From an uncultured Bryobacteraceae bacterium (GTDB lineage: Bacteria; Acidobacteriota; Terriglobia; Bryobacterales; Bryobacteraceae): a stretch of 59,228 bases of DNA. The notes under the pieces were generated by a model that was not told where the DNA came from, searched no databases, and saw only the letters and a program-made list of their open reading frames with translations. Position numbers and translations under genes: made by a program. This document shows, piece after piece, positions 15,123-24,134 of the stretch; the first letter of the stretch is position 1, and every line of letters starts with the position of its first letter. The DNA is taken from assembly GCA_938003835.1 (NCBI GenBank), contig CALKXJ010000037.1:1-59228 (forward strand), read 5' to 3'.

Positions 15123-15881
15123 ATGGAGTTAGTTCCTTTCGTGCTGTGGGCGATGGCGATGCTGTCGTCGCAGGCCCCGAACCCAGGAGCTCCTGATCCG
15201 GGCGTCTCGCTTCCGCTGGCGCTGAAGCTCTTCCTGGGGTTGACCGACGCCCAGGCGAAACGGATTCGCGACAAGAACCTCGAGTTCGATCAAGTCCTGG
15301 CCGAGAAGCACCATCGCCTGGACCAGGTGCGGGCGGAGATCGTCCAGGAGACGCGCAAGGAGGCGCTCGACCCGATGGCGCTCGGACTTCGTTACGTCGA
15401 AGCGGAGCAGATCCGCCGGGAGATCTCTTCCGCTGAGGAGCGCCTGCGGGGCGAGTTGCGGAGCGCCCTCACCGCCGAGCAGTTAACCAAGCTGGCAATG
15501 CTCGAAGAAGCGTACGAGTTGCTGACGATCCACCGCGCAGCCGCGGCCCTGCGGCTAGTCGCGACGGTGGCTGGGCCGCAGCCAACTCGCCCGTCGCCTG
15601 CGCCTTCAGCGGGCGGACAGGGCGTGGAGGGGCGCATCACCGATCGCCACGGCCGTCCGGTGGGAGGAGCCCTGGTGACGCCGAAATCCTTGGACGAGCC
15701 CAGCCCGCCGATTCCGGAGATCGCCATCGTCAGCGACGAAGAGGGCCGCTACGCCTGGCGGCTTCCGCCGGGCCGCTATGAGATCTCCGTCTCGGCGGAA
15801 GGCTACCGGGGAGCGGCCAAACAGGCGGTGGTCAGACCGGGCGAGGTGACCCGTCTGGATTTCGTCCTGGAACGAATCTGA
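15123..15881 (+). CDS. Secreted helical (Spy/LTXXQ-like) protein fused to a carboxypeptidase-regulatory domain
   Basis: A 252-residue exported protein. ATG 15123 follows GGGAGGG and starts a signal peptide (MELVPFVLWAMAMLSSQ). Residues 35-145 are a highly charged helical region containing LTDAQAKRIRD and LTAEQLTKLAMLEEA, resembling the LTxxQ repeats of Spy/CpxP-type periplasmic chaperones. After a Pro/Ala-rich linker (150-165), residues 167-252 form a CarbopepD_reg-like beta-sandwich (VEGRITDRHGRPVGGALVTPKS, then a C-terminal RLPPGRY block). The domain pairing is uncommon. The last domain is duplicated as a remnant at 13408-13540. Function is not established; an envelope chaperone or binding role is a guess from the domains. 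Confidence 0.7.
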   Translation: MELVPFVLWAMAMLSSQAPNPGAPDPGVSLPLALKLFLGLTDAQAKRIRDKNLEFDQVLAEKHHRLDQVRAEIVQETRKEALDPMALGLRYVEAEQIRREISSAEERLRGELRSALTAEQLTKLAMLEEAYELLTIHRAAAALRLVATVAGPQPTRPSPAPSAGGQGVEGRITDRHGRPVGGALVTPKSLDEPSPPIPEIAIVSDEEGRYAWRLPPGRYEISVSAEGYRGAAKQAVVRPGEVTRLDFVLERI

Positions 15882-15889
15882 AGGCGCCC

Positions 15890-15919
15890 GGCCCCGGGAG
15901 CCAATGGCACGGGGCCTTT
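15890..15919 (+). terminator. Hairpin terminator after the helical/CarbopepD gene
   Basis: GGCCCCG (15890-15896) pairs with CGGGGCC (15910-15916), followed by TTT. An inner GCC/GGC pair extends the stem. The T-run is short, so termination may be partial. Confidence 0.65.
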
Positions 15920-15969
15920 GCACGATCCCCGTGGAAGCCGGCGGATCAGGCTGCGAAGTCGGGCCCCCC

Positions 15970-15999
15970 TTGACAACACCGCGTCAATCCTGTTACTTT
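15970..15999 (+). promoter_or_regulatory. Promoter of the M23 peptidase gene (extended -10)
   Basis: TTGACA at 15970-15975 is followed after 18 bases by TACTTT (15994-15999), with the extended TG at 15991-15992. The start point would be near 16006, giving a leader of about 100 bases. That leader contains a perfect 12-bp palindrome, GAGACCGGTCTC, at 16072-16083, which could be an operator. Confidence 0.6.
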
Positions 16000-16108
16000 C
16001 GATTCTTGTTTTGCAATCGCAGAAATCCGTCTGGAGATTGGCGTCTGAGAACAGGTAGTCTGCTGATGTGAGAGACCGGTCTCCCGTTGTGGAGGCAGTG
16101 GGACCGCC

Positions 16109-16996
16109 ATGAAGCAGGATTATTTCATCGTCGTTCTCGCGCATTCCTTCCACGGTCGAATCCGCCGGATCCACATTCCCCACCGCGTAGTCTACGGGAT
16201 TCTGGCCCTGGCGCTGGTCGGCATCATCACGCTGGTCGGAATCGCCTCGAGCTACGTGCGCATGGTGACGAAGGTTTCCGGCTACAATTCGCTGCGCGCG
16301 GAGCTTGACTCGCTGCGCGAGCGCTACCAGCGCCTGGAGCGGGAAGCCTCGCAAAAGAACGAGCAGCTCGCCACGCTCCAATTGTTCGCCAACGAGGTCT
16401 CGATCGCCTACGGCATCAAACAAAAACTCGAAGGCCCGTCCGACATCGCCAGCGAGGGTTCGCTCGTTCCCAGCTTCTCGGAGACGCTCGAGCAGTACAA
16501 CTTTCTCAAGAGCGCCAACTTCTCCATCTTCTCGCGGAAGTATCCGCGCCTGTGGCAGACCAACACTCGGCCCACGCTCTGGCCGGTCAACGGGCGCCTG
16601 ACGAGCTATTTCGGAAAGCGAACAGACCCGTTCACGGGCATGGGCGCCTTCCATCCCGGCGTCGACATACCGGCGCCGGTGGGCGAGCCGGTGCGCGCCG
16701 CCGGCGACGGCGTCGTGGTGCAGGCCGAGTGGGCCGGCCATTACGGACGTCTGGTGGTGATCGATCACGGCGGCGGCATGACGACTTGGTACGGGCACCT
16801 CTCCCGGATCGACGTGGTTGCCGGTCAAGAGGTGCGAATCGGCCAAGTGATCGGCGCGGTGGGAAGTTCCGGACGGACGACGGCGCCTCACTTGCACTAC
16901 GAAGTTCGCCAGGGCGGTAGCCCGGTCAACCCGTACATCTTTCTGCGGAGCTCCGCCCGAACCGTCAACGGCGTCCAAAAGGATCTACCCTTTTAG
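16109..16996 (+). CDS. M23-family (LytM-type) peptidoglycan endopeptidase, membrane anchored
   Basis: A 295-residue protein with one membrane segment (residues 27-49), a coiled coil (57-95) and a C-terminal M23 domain (about 165-280). Zinc ligands are His182 and Asp186 in FHPGVDIP and His263 in HLHYE; the other catalytic histidine is His261. All are present, so it should be an active D,D-endopeptidase rather than an EnvC-type activator. The N-terminus MKQDYFIVVL with HSFHGRIRRI is typical of a group of Acidobacterial cell-wall peptidases. An inverted repeat (16978-16986 with 17002-17010) spans its stop codon. Confidence 0.9.
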   Translation: MKQDYFIVVLAHSFHGRIRRIHIPHRVVYGILALALVGIITLVGIASSYVRMVTKVSGYNSLRAELDSLRERYQRLEREASQKNEQLATLQLFANEVSIAYGIKQKLEGPSDIASEGSLVPSFSETLEQYNFLKSANFSIFSRKYPRLWQTNTRPTLWPVNGRLTSYFGKRTDPFTGMGAFHPGVDIPAPVGEPVRAAGDGVVVQAEWAGHYGRLVVIDHGGGMTTWYGHLSRIDVVAGQEVRIGQVIGAVGSSGRTTAPHLHYEVRQGGSPVNPYIFLRSSARTVNGVQKDLPF

Positions 16997-17010
16997 CGGA
17001 CAGATCCTTT
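16978..17010. terminator. Inverted repeat across the M23 stop codon
   Basis: AAAGGATCT (16978-16986) and AGATCCTTT (17002-17010) are perfect 9-bp inverted repeats with a 15-base loop that contains the TAG stop (16994-16996). No T-run follows. It may attenuate read-through into the DUF3500 gene 28 bases downstream, or stabilise the 3' end. Confidence 0.4.
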
Positions 17011-17037
17011 CCGCGAATTGGGATTGGGAAGGGGTGA

Positions 17038-18087
17038 GTGGCGAAGAAACAGAAGTGGCGGCTCATCGTCGCCGGATCCGGAATGCTTTCCCTAGCCTTG
17101 GCCTACCAAAGGACGCAGTCCGTGCCGCTCATGTCGGAGACCGCTCGCACCTTCCTGAACTCCCTGACCGAGGAGCAGAAGGCGAAGGTCGTCTTTCCCA
17201 TGAACGACGAGCGGCGCCTCTTCTGGCACTACGTCCCGTCGACGGATATCGAAAAGCGGTACGGCCATCCCCGCTGGGGCCTGCCGCTCAAGGAGATGAC
17301 GCCGGCGCAGAAGCATCTGGCCGCCGCGTTGCTGGCCGCCGGCCTGAGCCGCACCGGCTACATCAAAGCCACGACCATCATGAGCCTCGAGGAGGTGCTC
17401 CGCATTCTCGAGGGAGATAGCGGCATCCGCCGCAATCCGGAGATGTACCACTTCAGCCTTTTCGGACAGCCGGCGGAGAAAGGCGTCTGGGGATATCGCA
17501 TCGAAGGACATCATCTGAGCCTGCACTATACGGTCGTCGACGGGCAGTTAGCCGGCAGCCCGACCTTCTTTGGAGCCAATCCCGCCCTCGTCCGGCAGGG
17601 GCCGCTTCAGGGCCTACGGGCGCTTGCTCGCGAAGAGGATCTGGCTCGCGAGCTTCTGGGTTCGCTCACCGATGAGCAGAGGCGGGAGGCGATCGTCTCG
17701 CCGACGGCCTACCCGGACATCTTGACTCGCGCGGACCGCAAGGCCGCCCTCTCCGGGCAGCCGAGCGGCCTCAAGGCGGCCAAACTTAGCCGGCGACAAA
17801 GAGCCCTGCTCGAACAGCTGGTCGCCGAATACGCAAACAATATGCCCGCCGAAATCGCCGAGGCCCGCATGAAGCAGCTCCGCGAAGCCGGCGACAACCT
17901 CTTTTTCGCCTGGGCGGGCAGCCTCGAGCGAGGCGGCCCGCATTACTACCGGGTCCAGACGCCCCGGTTCCTGATCGAATACGACAACACGCAGAACGGT
18001 GCCAACCACATTCATTCGGTTTGGCGCGATTTCGATGGCGACTTCGGACTGGACTTACTCGAAGCCCATTACCGCGCCGGCCACTGA
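17038..18087 (+). CDS. DUF3500 family secreted protein
   Basis: A 349-residue protein beginning at GTG 17038, seven bases after GGGAAGGGG. The first 25 residues (KKQKWRLIVAGSGMLSLALA) form a signal peptide or membrane anchor. DUF3500 features are visible: LTEEQKAKVVFPMNDERRLFWHYVP, EVLRILEG, GYRIEGHHLSLHYTVVDG and the C-terminal FLIEYDNTQNGANHIHSVWRDF. The family is widespread in Acidobacteriota, Planctomycetota and Bacteroidota; its biochemical role is unknown. The abundant histidines could bind metal. Confidence 0.8.
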   Translation: MAKKQKWRLIVAGSGMLSLALAYQRTQSVPLMSETARTFLNSLTEEQKAKVVFPMNDERRLFWHYVPSTDIEKRYGHPRWGLPLKEMTPAQKHLAAALLAAGLSRTGYIKATTIMSLEEVLRILEGDSGIRRNPEMYHFSLFGQPAEKGVWGYRIEGHHLSLHYTVVDGQLAGSPTFFGANPALVRQGPLQGLRALAREEDLARELLGSLTDEQRREAIVSPTAYPDILTRADRKAALSGQPSGLKAAKLSRRQRALLEQLVAEYANNMPAEIAEARMKQLREAGDNLFFAWAGSLERGGPHYYRVQTPRFLIEYDNTQNGANHIHSVWRDFDGDFGLDLLEAHYRAGH

Positions 18088-18125
18088 GGCCGTTTCGGCG
18101 CCTCCTGCGTGGTAGCATTGACGCG

Positions 18126-19925
18126 ATGGGGGATCGGACAGTTTACAGCCTCCTCGAGGAGGCGGCGGAGAAGTTCGGCCGGGCGCCCGCCCTCTATCAA
18201 CCCCGCGGCGGCAAGGGCGGTCGTTACGAAGTCTACAACTGGGTCGAGTACAAGGAGGCGGCGGAGGAGATCGCCGCCGGCCTGCGCGCGCTGGGCCTGC
18301 GCAAGGGCGACATCGTCGGCCTGGACGGCGAGACGCGCGCTCCTTTCTACCTGGCCGACTTCGGCGTAATGATCGCCGGGGGCGTCTCCGCCGCCGTGTA
18401 CACCACCTACCCGGCGGCGAATCTGGTGGCGACATTCCGCACCTGCGAGGCCAAGGCGATCTTCGTCGAGGACCCGAAAACGCTCGCAGCCTTGCGCGCG
18501 GCGGCCGACCCGCCGCTTGGGGTGCACTGGATCCTGCTCAACGGCGAGGCCGACGGCGTACTCAACCTCAGCGCTTTGCGGCAGCTCGGCCGCGAAGCGA
18601 TCCGCAAGGACCCCTCGCTGCTCGGCCGGCTCAAGGCCGAAGTCCATCCCGACGATTACGCGATCCTCTACATGACCTCGGGCGCCACCGGCGAGCCGAA
18701 GATGGGGTTGGTGACCCACCGGGCGATTGTCACCAACGTGGACATGGGCCCGGAGGTGCTCGATATCGGACCGAAAGACGCCTCGATCGCCTTCCTCCCC
18801 TCGGCGCACATTACGCAGCGCGTCGCGATGCAGTTCGTGCCCTTGCGCATGGGCATGCCCGTCTGGTTCTCCGAGGGCCTGAGCAAGCTTCCGCAGGAGA
18901 TTCGCGAGATCCGGCCCACCTACTTCGTCGCCCCGCCGCGCGTCTGGGAGCGCATCTATGCGAGCATCTCGGCGGAGATCCGCAAGCGGGGCGGCATGAC
19001 AAAGAAGCTTTTTTACGGCGCCCTCGGCGTCGGCCTGGAGGTATGGCGAAGGAAGCAGGAAGGCCGTCCGGTGCCACCCTGGCTGGCGAGCGCCGTCAAA
19101 GCCGCCGATCGGCTTGTCTTCCGCAAGATACGCGCCCGTTTCGGGGGCCGTCTCCGGTTGGCCATCTCCGGCGGCGCGCCTCTGGCCAAAGACCTGGCCG
19201 ACTTCTACGGCGCCATCGGCATGCCGATCCATGAAGGCTATGGCCTGACCGAGGCGGGCATCGTCTGCCTAAATCCTCTCGGCAGCCCGGTGGCCGGCAG
19301 CATCGGCAAGGCCCTGCCCGGCGTCGAGTTCCGGCTGGCCGAAGACGGAGAGCTGCTGGTGAGGACGCCTACGATGTTCTCGGGCTACTACAAGGATCCC
19401 GACGCCACTGCCAGCGTCCTCAAGGACGGCTGGCTGGCCACCGGGGACATCGCCGAGATCGATTCGCAGGGCTACGTCCGGATCACCGGGCGCAAGAAAG
19501 AGGTCATCGTCTCCTCCAACGGCAAGAAGATCTACCCGGCGCGGATCGAAAACCTTTTCAAGATGGAGCCGCTCATCAGCCAGGTGCTGGTGCTCGGCGA
19601 CCGCATGCCGTTCGTGGCCGCCATCTTCACCCTGAACCCGGCGGCGGTCGAGACGCTCGAGGGCATCGAGCCCTACCGGGACCAGCCGTTTGCGCAGATC
19701 GTCGAATCCCCGCCGGTGAAGGCCGCCGTCAAGTCGCTGGTGAACCGGGTCAACCAGAAGCTCGCGCCCTTCGAGCAGATCCGCCGCTATCACATCCTGG
19801 ACCGGGATTTCACCATCGTGGACGGAGAGCTGACGCCTACCATGAAGCTCCGCCGGAGCCGCGCCATCGAGCGGCACAGGGAGATCGTCAACCAGCTCTA
19901 TCTCGGCCGGCTGGACGACGTTTAA
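18126..19925 (+). CDS. Long-chain acyl-CoA synthetase (AMP-forming)
   Basis: A 599-residue ANL-superfamily enzyme that activates fatty acids with ATP and CoA. Motifs: the P-loop-like YMTSGATGEPKMG (182-194), EGYGLTEAG in the central part, and the hinge region DGWLATGDIAEID followed by GRKKEVIVSSNGKKIYP. Length and motifs match the FAA1/FadD15 group (COG1022). ATG 18126 gives MGDRTVYSLLEEA. There is no ribosome binding site, and a TAGCAT box (18113-18118) lies seven bases upstream, so the message may be leaderless. Confidence 0.88.
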   Translation: MGDRTVYSLLEEAAEKFGRAPALYQPRGGKGGRYEVYNWVEYKEAAEEIAAGLRALGLRKGDIVGLDGETRAPFYLADFGVMIAGGVSAAVYTTYPAANLVATFRTCEAKAIFVEDPKTLAALRAAADPPLGVHWILLNGEADGVLNLSALRQLGREAIRKDPSLLGRLKAEVHPDDYAILYMTSGATGEPKMGLVTHRAIVTNVDMGPEVLDIGPKDASIAFLPSAHITQRVAMQFVPLRMGMPVWFSEGLSKLPQEIREIRPTYFVAPPRVWERIYASISAEIRKRGGMTKKLFYGALGVGLEVWRRKQEGRPVPPWLASAVKAADRLVFRKIRARFGGRLRLAISGGAPLAKDLADFYGAIGMPIHEGYGLTEAGIVCLNPLGSPVAGSIGKALPGVEFRLAEDGELLVRTPTMFSGYYKDPDATASVLKDGWLATGDIAEIDSQGYVRITGRKKEVIVSSNGKKIYPARIENLFKMEPLISQVLVLGDRMPFVAAIFTLNPAAVETLEGIEPYRDQPFAQIVESPPVKAAVKSLVNRVNQKLAPFEQIRRYHILDRDFTIVDGELTPTMKLRRSRAIERHREIVNQLYLGRLDDV

Positions 19926-19960
19926 GCGGCGGGCAGTGGCGAGGCTTTCGGCCGCGGGGT

Positions 19961-19978
19961 TGTACCATGGAAGGTACA
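19961..19978. promoter_or_regulatory. 18-bp palindrome upstream of ileS
   Basis: TGTACC (19961-19966) and GGTACA (19973-19978) are perfect inverted repeats around ATGGAA, 17 bases before the ileS start. The left arm overlaps a possible -10 box (TACCAT, 19963-19968). It could be an operator; there is no T-box-like leader in the 69-base gap. Confidence 0.35.
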
Positions 19979-19994
19979 GCCAAGTCGACCCCCC

Positions 19995-22817
19995 ATGGAT
20001 CTACGCAACGTTGATCTGAAGGCCACGGTGAATTTGCCCCGCACGGCCTTCCCGATGAAGGCTAACCTGCCCCAGAACGAGCCTAGGATCCTGGCTCGGT
20101 GGGAGGAGATCGGCCTTTACGAGCGCATTCGCCGCCGCCGCGCCGGGCGGCCGCTCTACGTGCTGCACGACGGCCCGCCGTACGCCAACGGCAACATCCA
20201 CCTGGGCACTGCCTTCAACAAGATTCTGAAAGATTTCATCGTCAAGTCGCGCAGCATGGCGGGCTTCGACGCGCCGTTCGTGCCCGGCTGGGATTGCCAC
20301 GGCCTGCCGATCGAAATCCGCGTCGATGCCGAGCTCGGCGAGCGCAAGGCGACGATGACACCGGTCGAGATCCGCGCCGCCTGCCGCGCCTACGCCGCGC
20401 GCTTCGTCGACATTCACCGGCAGGAGTTCAAGCGCCTGGGAGTGCTGGGCCGCTGGGAGAGGCCGTATCTGACGATGAGCCCGCACTACCAGTCGGTGAT
20501 CGCCCGGGCTTTCGTCGAGTTTCTGGATCGCGGCTATGTCTACAAGGGCCTCAAGCCCGTGCACTGGTGCATGAGCTGCCGCACGGCGCTGGCCGAAGCC
20601 GAGGTGGAATACGAAGATCGCACCAGCCCCTCCATCTGGGTGCGCTTCCCGCTCAGCTCGAGCCCGGAAGCGATCGACCCGGCGCTCGCCGGCCGCCGCG
20701 TCTGGGCGCTCATCTGGACCACGACGCCCTGGACGATCCCGGCCAACATGGCGATCGCCTGGCACCCGAAATACACCTACGTCGCCGTCGAGGAGCGGGG
20801 CGAAGTCTATCTGCTCGCCAAGGAGCTGCTGAAGGCGACTGCCGACGTCTGCGGCTGGATCGAGCACCGCATCCTCGCCGAATTCCCGGGGAGCCGGCTG
20901 GAAGGCGCCGTTTTCCGGCATCCCTTCCTCGAGCGAGACTCGGTCGGCATCCTGGCCGAGTATGTGACGCTCGATCAGGGCACCGGGGCCGTGCACACAG
21001 CCCCCGGCCACGGCCATGACGACTATGTCATCGGGCGGCAGTACGGCATCTCCATCTACTGCCCGGTCGACGGCGAAGGCCGCTTCTATCCGGCCGCGGG
21101 GGCTGAAGGGACGCTGCCGGAGGATCTGCTCGGCAAGACCGTCTGGGAGGCCAACCCGGTGGTCACCGCGATCCTGAACCAGCGCGGGGCGCTGTTGGCG
21201 GAGAAGACCATCCATCACAGCTATCCCCACTGCTGGCGCTGCCACAATCCCACCATCTTCCGCGCCACCGAGCAGTGGTTCATCGGCATGGAGCACAACG
21301 AGTTGCGCCAGAAAGCGCTCGAGGCGATCCGCACCGTGCGCTGGCTGCCCGCCTGGGGCGAGGAGCGCATCGCCGCGATGATCGCCACGCGGCCGGACTG
21401 GTGCATCTCGCGGCAACGCATCTGGGGCGTGCCGATCACCGTCTTCTACTGCGCCCGCTGCCGGCGGCCGTTTACCGACCGCGCCGTGCTCGAGCGGGTG
21501 GTCGACCTCTTTGCCGCACACGGCGCCGACATCTGGTACGAGCGCACGGCGGCCGAGCTGATGGGCCCGGGCGTGAAGTGCCCGGATTGCGGCTCCGAGG
21601 AGTTCGAAAAGGAGAAGGACATCCTCGACGTCTGGTTCGATTCGGGCTCCTCGCATCTGGCGGTGGTCAACGAAGAGGAGGGTTTGCGCTGGCCGGCCGA
21701 CCTCTACGTCGAGGGCAGCGACCAGTACCGCGGCTGGTTTCACAGCTCGCTGCTGGTGGGCGTGGGCCTGCGCGGCGCCTCCCCCTACCGCCAGTGCGCA
21801 ACGCACGGCTGGACGCTCGATGCCGAGGGCCGCGCCATGTCGAAATCGCTCGGCAACATCATCGAGCCGTCGGAGGTCGTCCAGAACTACGGCGCCGAGA
21901 TCCTGCGCCTGTGGGTAGCCTCGGTCGAGTTCACCGAGGACGTGCGCATCTCAGAAACCATCCTCACCCGGCTGAGCGAAGCCTACCGCAAGATCCGCAA
22001 CACGTTCCGCTACGCGCTCGGCAATCTCTACGATTTCGATCCCGCCCGGGACGCGGTGCCGCCCGCCGAGATGCTGCCGCTCGATCAGTGGATCCTGGTG
22101 CGGGCCGAAGAGGTGACCCGGAAGTGCCTCGGCTGGTACGAGGAGCTGGCCTTCCATCGCGTCTATCAGGCTCTGTACAACTTCGCCACCACGGATCTGA
22201 GCGCGCTCTACTTCGACGTGCTCAAGGACCGGCTGTACACGGCCGCGCGCACTTCCCGGGCGCGGCGCAGCGCGCAGACGGCGCTCTGGCGGCTGACCCG
22301 CGCGCTCGTGCGGCTGCTGGCCCCGCTGATGAGCTTCACCACCGAGGAGGTCTGGACGCATCTGGTGAAGCCGGAGGATGCCCCGGAGAGCGTGCATCTG
22401 GACCTGTTCCCCGCACCGGAGGAGCTCACGGCCGGCCTGCCGGAGGAGGCGCGCCGCCGCGCCGCCGACTGGGACCGGCTGATCGAGGTGCGCGACAGCG
22501 TGCTCAAGAGCCTCGAGGTGGCCCGGAAGGAAAAGTTCATCGGGGCGCCGCTCGAGGCGCGCGTGCACCTGAAGGCGAACGGGGACCTGTTCCCGCTGCT
22601 CGAGCGCTATGCCGCGGAGCTGCCGGCGCTGTTCATCGTCTCGCAGGTCTCGCTCGAACCCGATGCCGAAACGCAACTGGCGGTGGACGTCTACCGCGCC
22701 GGCGGCGTAAAGTGCGAACGCTGCTGGAAATACACCTTCGACATCGGAGCGCATCCCGATTTGCCGACGATCTGCGCCGCCTGCGCCGAGGCGGTGATCG
22801 CCAATCTCCGGGCCTGA
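19995..22817 (+). CDS. ileS: Isoleucine--tRNA ligase
   Basis: A 940-residue class I aminoacyl-tRNA synthetase that charges tRNA-Ile and edits misacylated valine. The N-terminus ([19 protein letters not shown]) is standard. The HIGH motif is HLGT at 69-72, [11 protein letters not shown] marks the editing domain, and the second signature is AMSKS near 615. The C-terminal zinc site is CERCW and CAAC in the last 40 residues, as in bacterial-type IleS. It is followed after five bases by lspA, a common bacterial arrangement. Confidence 0.97.
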   Translation: MDLRNVDLKATVNLPRTAFPMKANLPQNEPRILARWEEIGLYERIRRRRAGRPLYVLHDGPPYANGNIHLGTAFNKILKDFIVKSRSMAGFDAPFVPGWDCHGLPIEIRVDAELGERKATMTPVEIRAACRAYAARFVDIHRQEFKRLGVLGRWERPYLTMSPHYQSVIARAFVEFLDRGYVYKGLKPVHWCMSCRTALAEAEVEYEDRTSPSIWVRFPLSSSPEAIDPALAGRRVWALIWTTTPWTIPANMAIAWHPKYTYVAVEERGEVYLLAKELLKATADVCGWIEHRILAEFPGSRLEGAVFRHPFLERDSVGILAEYVTLDQGTGAVHTAPGHGHDDYVIGRQYGISIYCPVDGEGRFYPAAGAEGTLPEDLLGKTVWEANPVVTAILNQRGALLAEKTIHHSYPHCWRCHNPTIFRATEQWFIGMEHNELRQKALEAIRTVRWLPAWGEERIAAMIATRPDWCISRQRIWGVPITVFYCARCRRPFTDRAVLERVVDLFAAHGADIWYERTAAELMGPGVKCPDCGSEEFEKEKDILDVWFDSGSSHLAVVNEEEGLRWPADLYVEGSDQYRGWFHSSLLVGVGLRGASPYRQCATHGWTLDAEGRAMSKSLGNIIEPSEVVQNYGAEILRLWVASVEFTEDVRISETILTRLSEAYRKIRNTFRYALGNLYDFDPARDAVPPAEMLPLDQWILVRAEEVTRKCLGWYEELAFHRVYQALYNFATTDLSALYFDVLKDRLYTAARTSRARRSAQTALWRLTRALVRLLAPLMSFTTEEVWTHLVKPEDAPESVHLDLFPAPEELTAGLPEEARRRAADWDRLIEVRDSVLKSLEVARKEKFIGAPLEARVHLKANGDLFPLLERYAAELPALFIVSQVSLEPDAETQLAVDVYRAGGVKCERCWKYTFDIGAHPDLPTICAACAEAVIANLRA

Positions 22818-22822
22818 GGAAG

Positions 22823-23329
22823 ATGTCCGCCCGCATTTCGGCCCTGCTGCTGGCAGCAGGCGTCCTCGCGCTCGACCGCGCCACCAAGATCTGGATTCAG
22901 CGCAGCGTCTCGCCCTGGGAGACGATCGTGGTGATCCCCGGGTTCTTCCAGATCATTCACACCGAGAACCGGGGCATCGTCTTCGGGCTGTTCTCCGAAG
23001 CGGAAGGCCTGCTCCGCACCGCCGTCGTCCTCGTCGCCGCGGGGGGCGCGCTCCTGGCACTGATCGCCTGGTTATGGCGCTTGCCGGAGGACCCGCCGGG
23101 CCGGCGAAGCCATACCCGCCTCGCCCTGGCGCTGATCCTCGGCGGGGCGGCCGGCAATCTCTACGACCGCTTTTTCCAGGGAGCCGTGACCGACTTCCTC
23201 GACTTCCACCTGGCCGGCTATCACTGGCCGGCCTTCAACATCGCCGACAGCGCGATCACCGTCGGCGCCGGCTTGATCCTGCTGGACCTTCTGCCGGCGC
23301 GGCGCAACGCCGCATCTGGCGGGCGCTGA
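22823..23329 (+). CDS. lspA: Lipoprotein signal peptidase (signal peptidase II)
   Basis: A 168-residue inner-membrane aspartyl protease that removes signal peptides from diacylglyceryl-modified prolipoproteins. It has four hydrophobic segments. The conserved blocks are LDRATKIWI near the start, NRGIVFGLF, GGAAGNLYDR (first catalytic Asp region) and FNIADSAITVG (second catalytic Asp). ATG 22823 follows GAGGAAG. The next gene, lgt, acts one step earlier in the same pathway. Confidence 0.95.
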   Translation: MSARISALLLAAGVLALDRATKIWIQRSVSPWETIVVIPGFFQIIHTENRGIVFGLFSEAEGLLRTAVVLVAAGGALLALIAWLWRLPEDPPGRRSHTRLALALILGGAAGNLYDRFFQGAVTDFLDFHLAGYHWPAFNIADSAITVGAGLILLDLLPARRNAASGGR

Positions 23330-23334
23330 CCTTC

Positions 23335-24120
23335 ATGCTTCCCAAACTCATCTCTCTCGATGGTTTCTTCCTTCCCACCTACGGCGTTCTCATGGCCGTT
23401 GCGTTTCTGGTCGGCCTGTGGCTGGCCTCGCGGCTGGCGCGCCAGTCCGGCATCAGCCCGGAGCGGGCGACCAACCTGGGCGTCTACGCCGCCCTGGCCG
23501 GCCTTCTCGGCGCCAAGCTCCTGATGCTCGTCGTTCACTTCGATTACTACCGGCAGCAGCCCGGCGAGATCTTCTCGATGGCGACGTTGCAGGCCGGCGG
23601 AGTCTACCACGGGGGCTTGGCCGCCGCCCTGCTCGCCGGCTACCTCTATATGCGCGCCCGGCGCCTGCCGGTGCTCAAGACGCTGGACGCTTTCGCCCCG
23701 GCCATCGCGCTGGGCTACGTCTTCGGCCGGCTGGGCTGTTTCGCCGCGGGCTGTTGCTGGGGCCTGGAATGTCACCGGCCCTGGGCGGTGACCTACACCA
23801 ACCCGGAGGCGAACCGGCTGGTCGGCGTACCGCTCCATACGCCGCTGCACCCGACGCAACTTTACCTGGCTGCGGCGTCGCTGGCGATCTTCTTGCTGCT
23901 TTACCGCGAGTTCCGCCGCCCGCACCGGCCCGGCGCCATCATCGGCCTCTATCTCGCACTCTATTCCATCGCGCGTTTCGTCGTGGACTTTTTCCGGTAC
24001 TATGAAGCGCCGAACCCCTTCGGCGGGCCGTTCACGACAACCCAGTGGATCGCGCTTGCCAGCCTGGCAGCGGGCGCGGCCCTCCTGTTGCGGCGGGGCC
24101 CGGCAGGGGCAACCAGTTAA
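23335..24120 (+). CDS. lgt: Prolipoprotein diacylglyceryl transferase
   Basis: A 261-residue membrane enzyme with about seven hydrophobic segments that transfers diacylglycerol to the lipobox cysteine. Diagnostic blocks are GGVYHGGLAAALLAGY (catalytic His), FGRLGCFAAGCCWG (the Lgt signature in its Cys-rich form) and HPTQLYLA. ATG 23335 lies just after the lspA stop. Together with lspA it supplies lipoprotein maturation, used by several predicted lipoproteins in the window such as the SCO protein and the fucosidase. Confidence 0.95.
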   Translation: MLPKLISLDGFFLPTYGVLMAVAFLVGLWLASRLARQSGISPERATNLGVYAALAGLLGAKLLMLVVHFDYYRQQPGEIFSMATLQAGGVYHGGLAAALLAGYLYMRARRLPVLKTLDAFAPAIALGYVFGRLGCFAAGCCWGLECHRPWAVTYTNPEANRLVGVPLHTPLHPTQLYLAAASLAIFLLLYREFRRPHRPGAIIGLYLALYSIARFVVDFFRYYEAPNPFGGPFTTTQWIALASLAAGAALLLRRGPAGATS

Positions 24121-24134
24121 GGGCGAGGCGCCGG

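Noticed and set aside
20001-21806. 601-codon minus-strand frame inside ileS
   Set aside because: Antisense to highly conserved synthetase motifs; Ala/Arg/Asp-rich shadow with no start signals.
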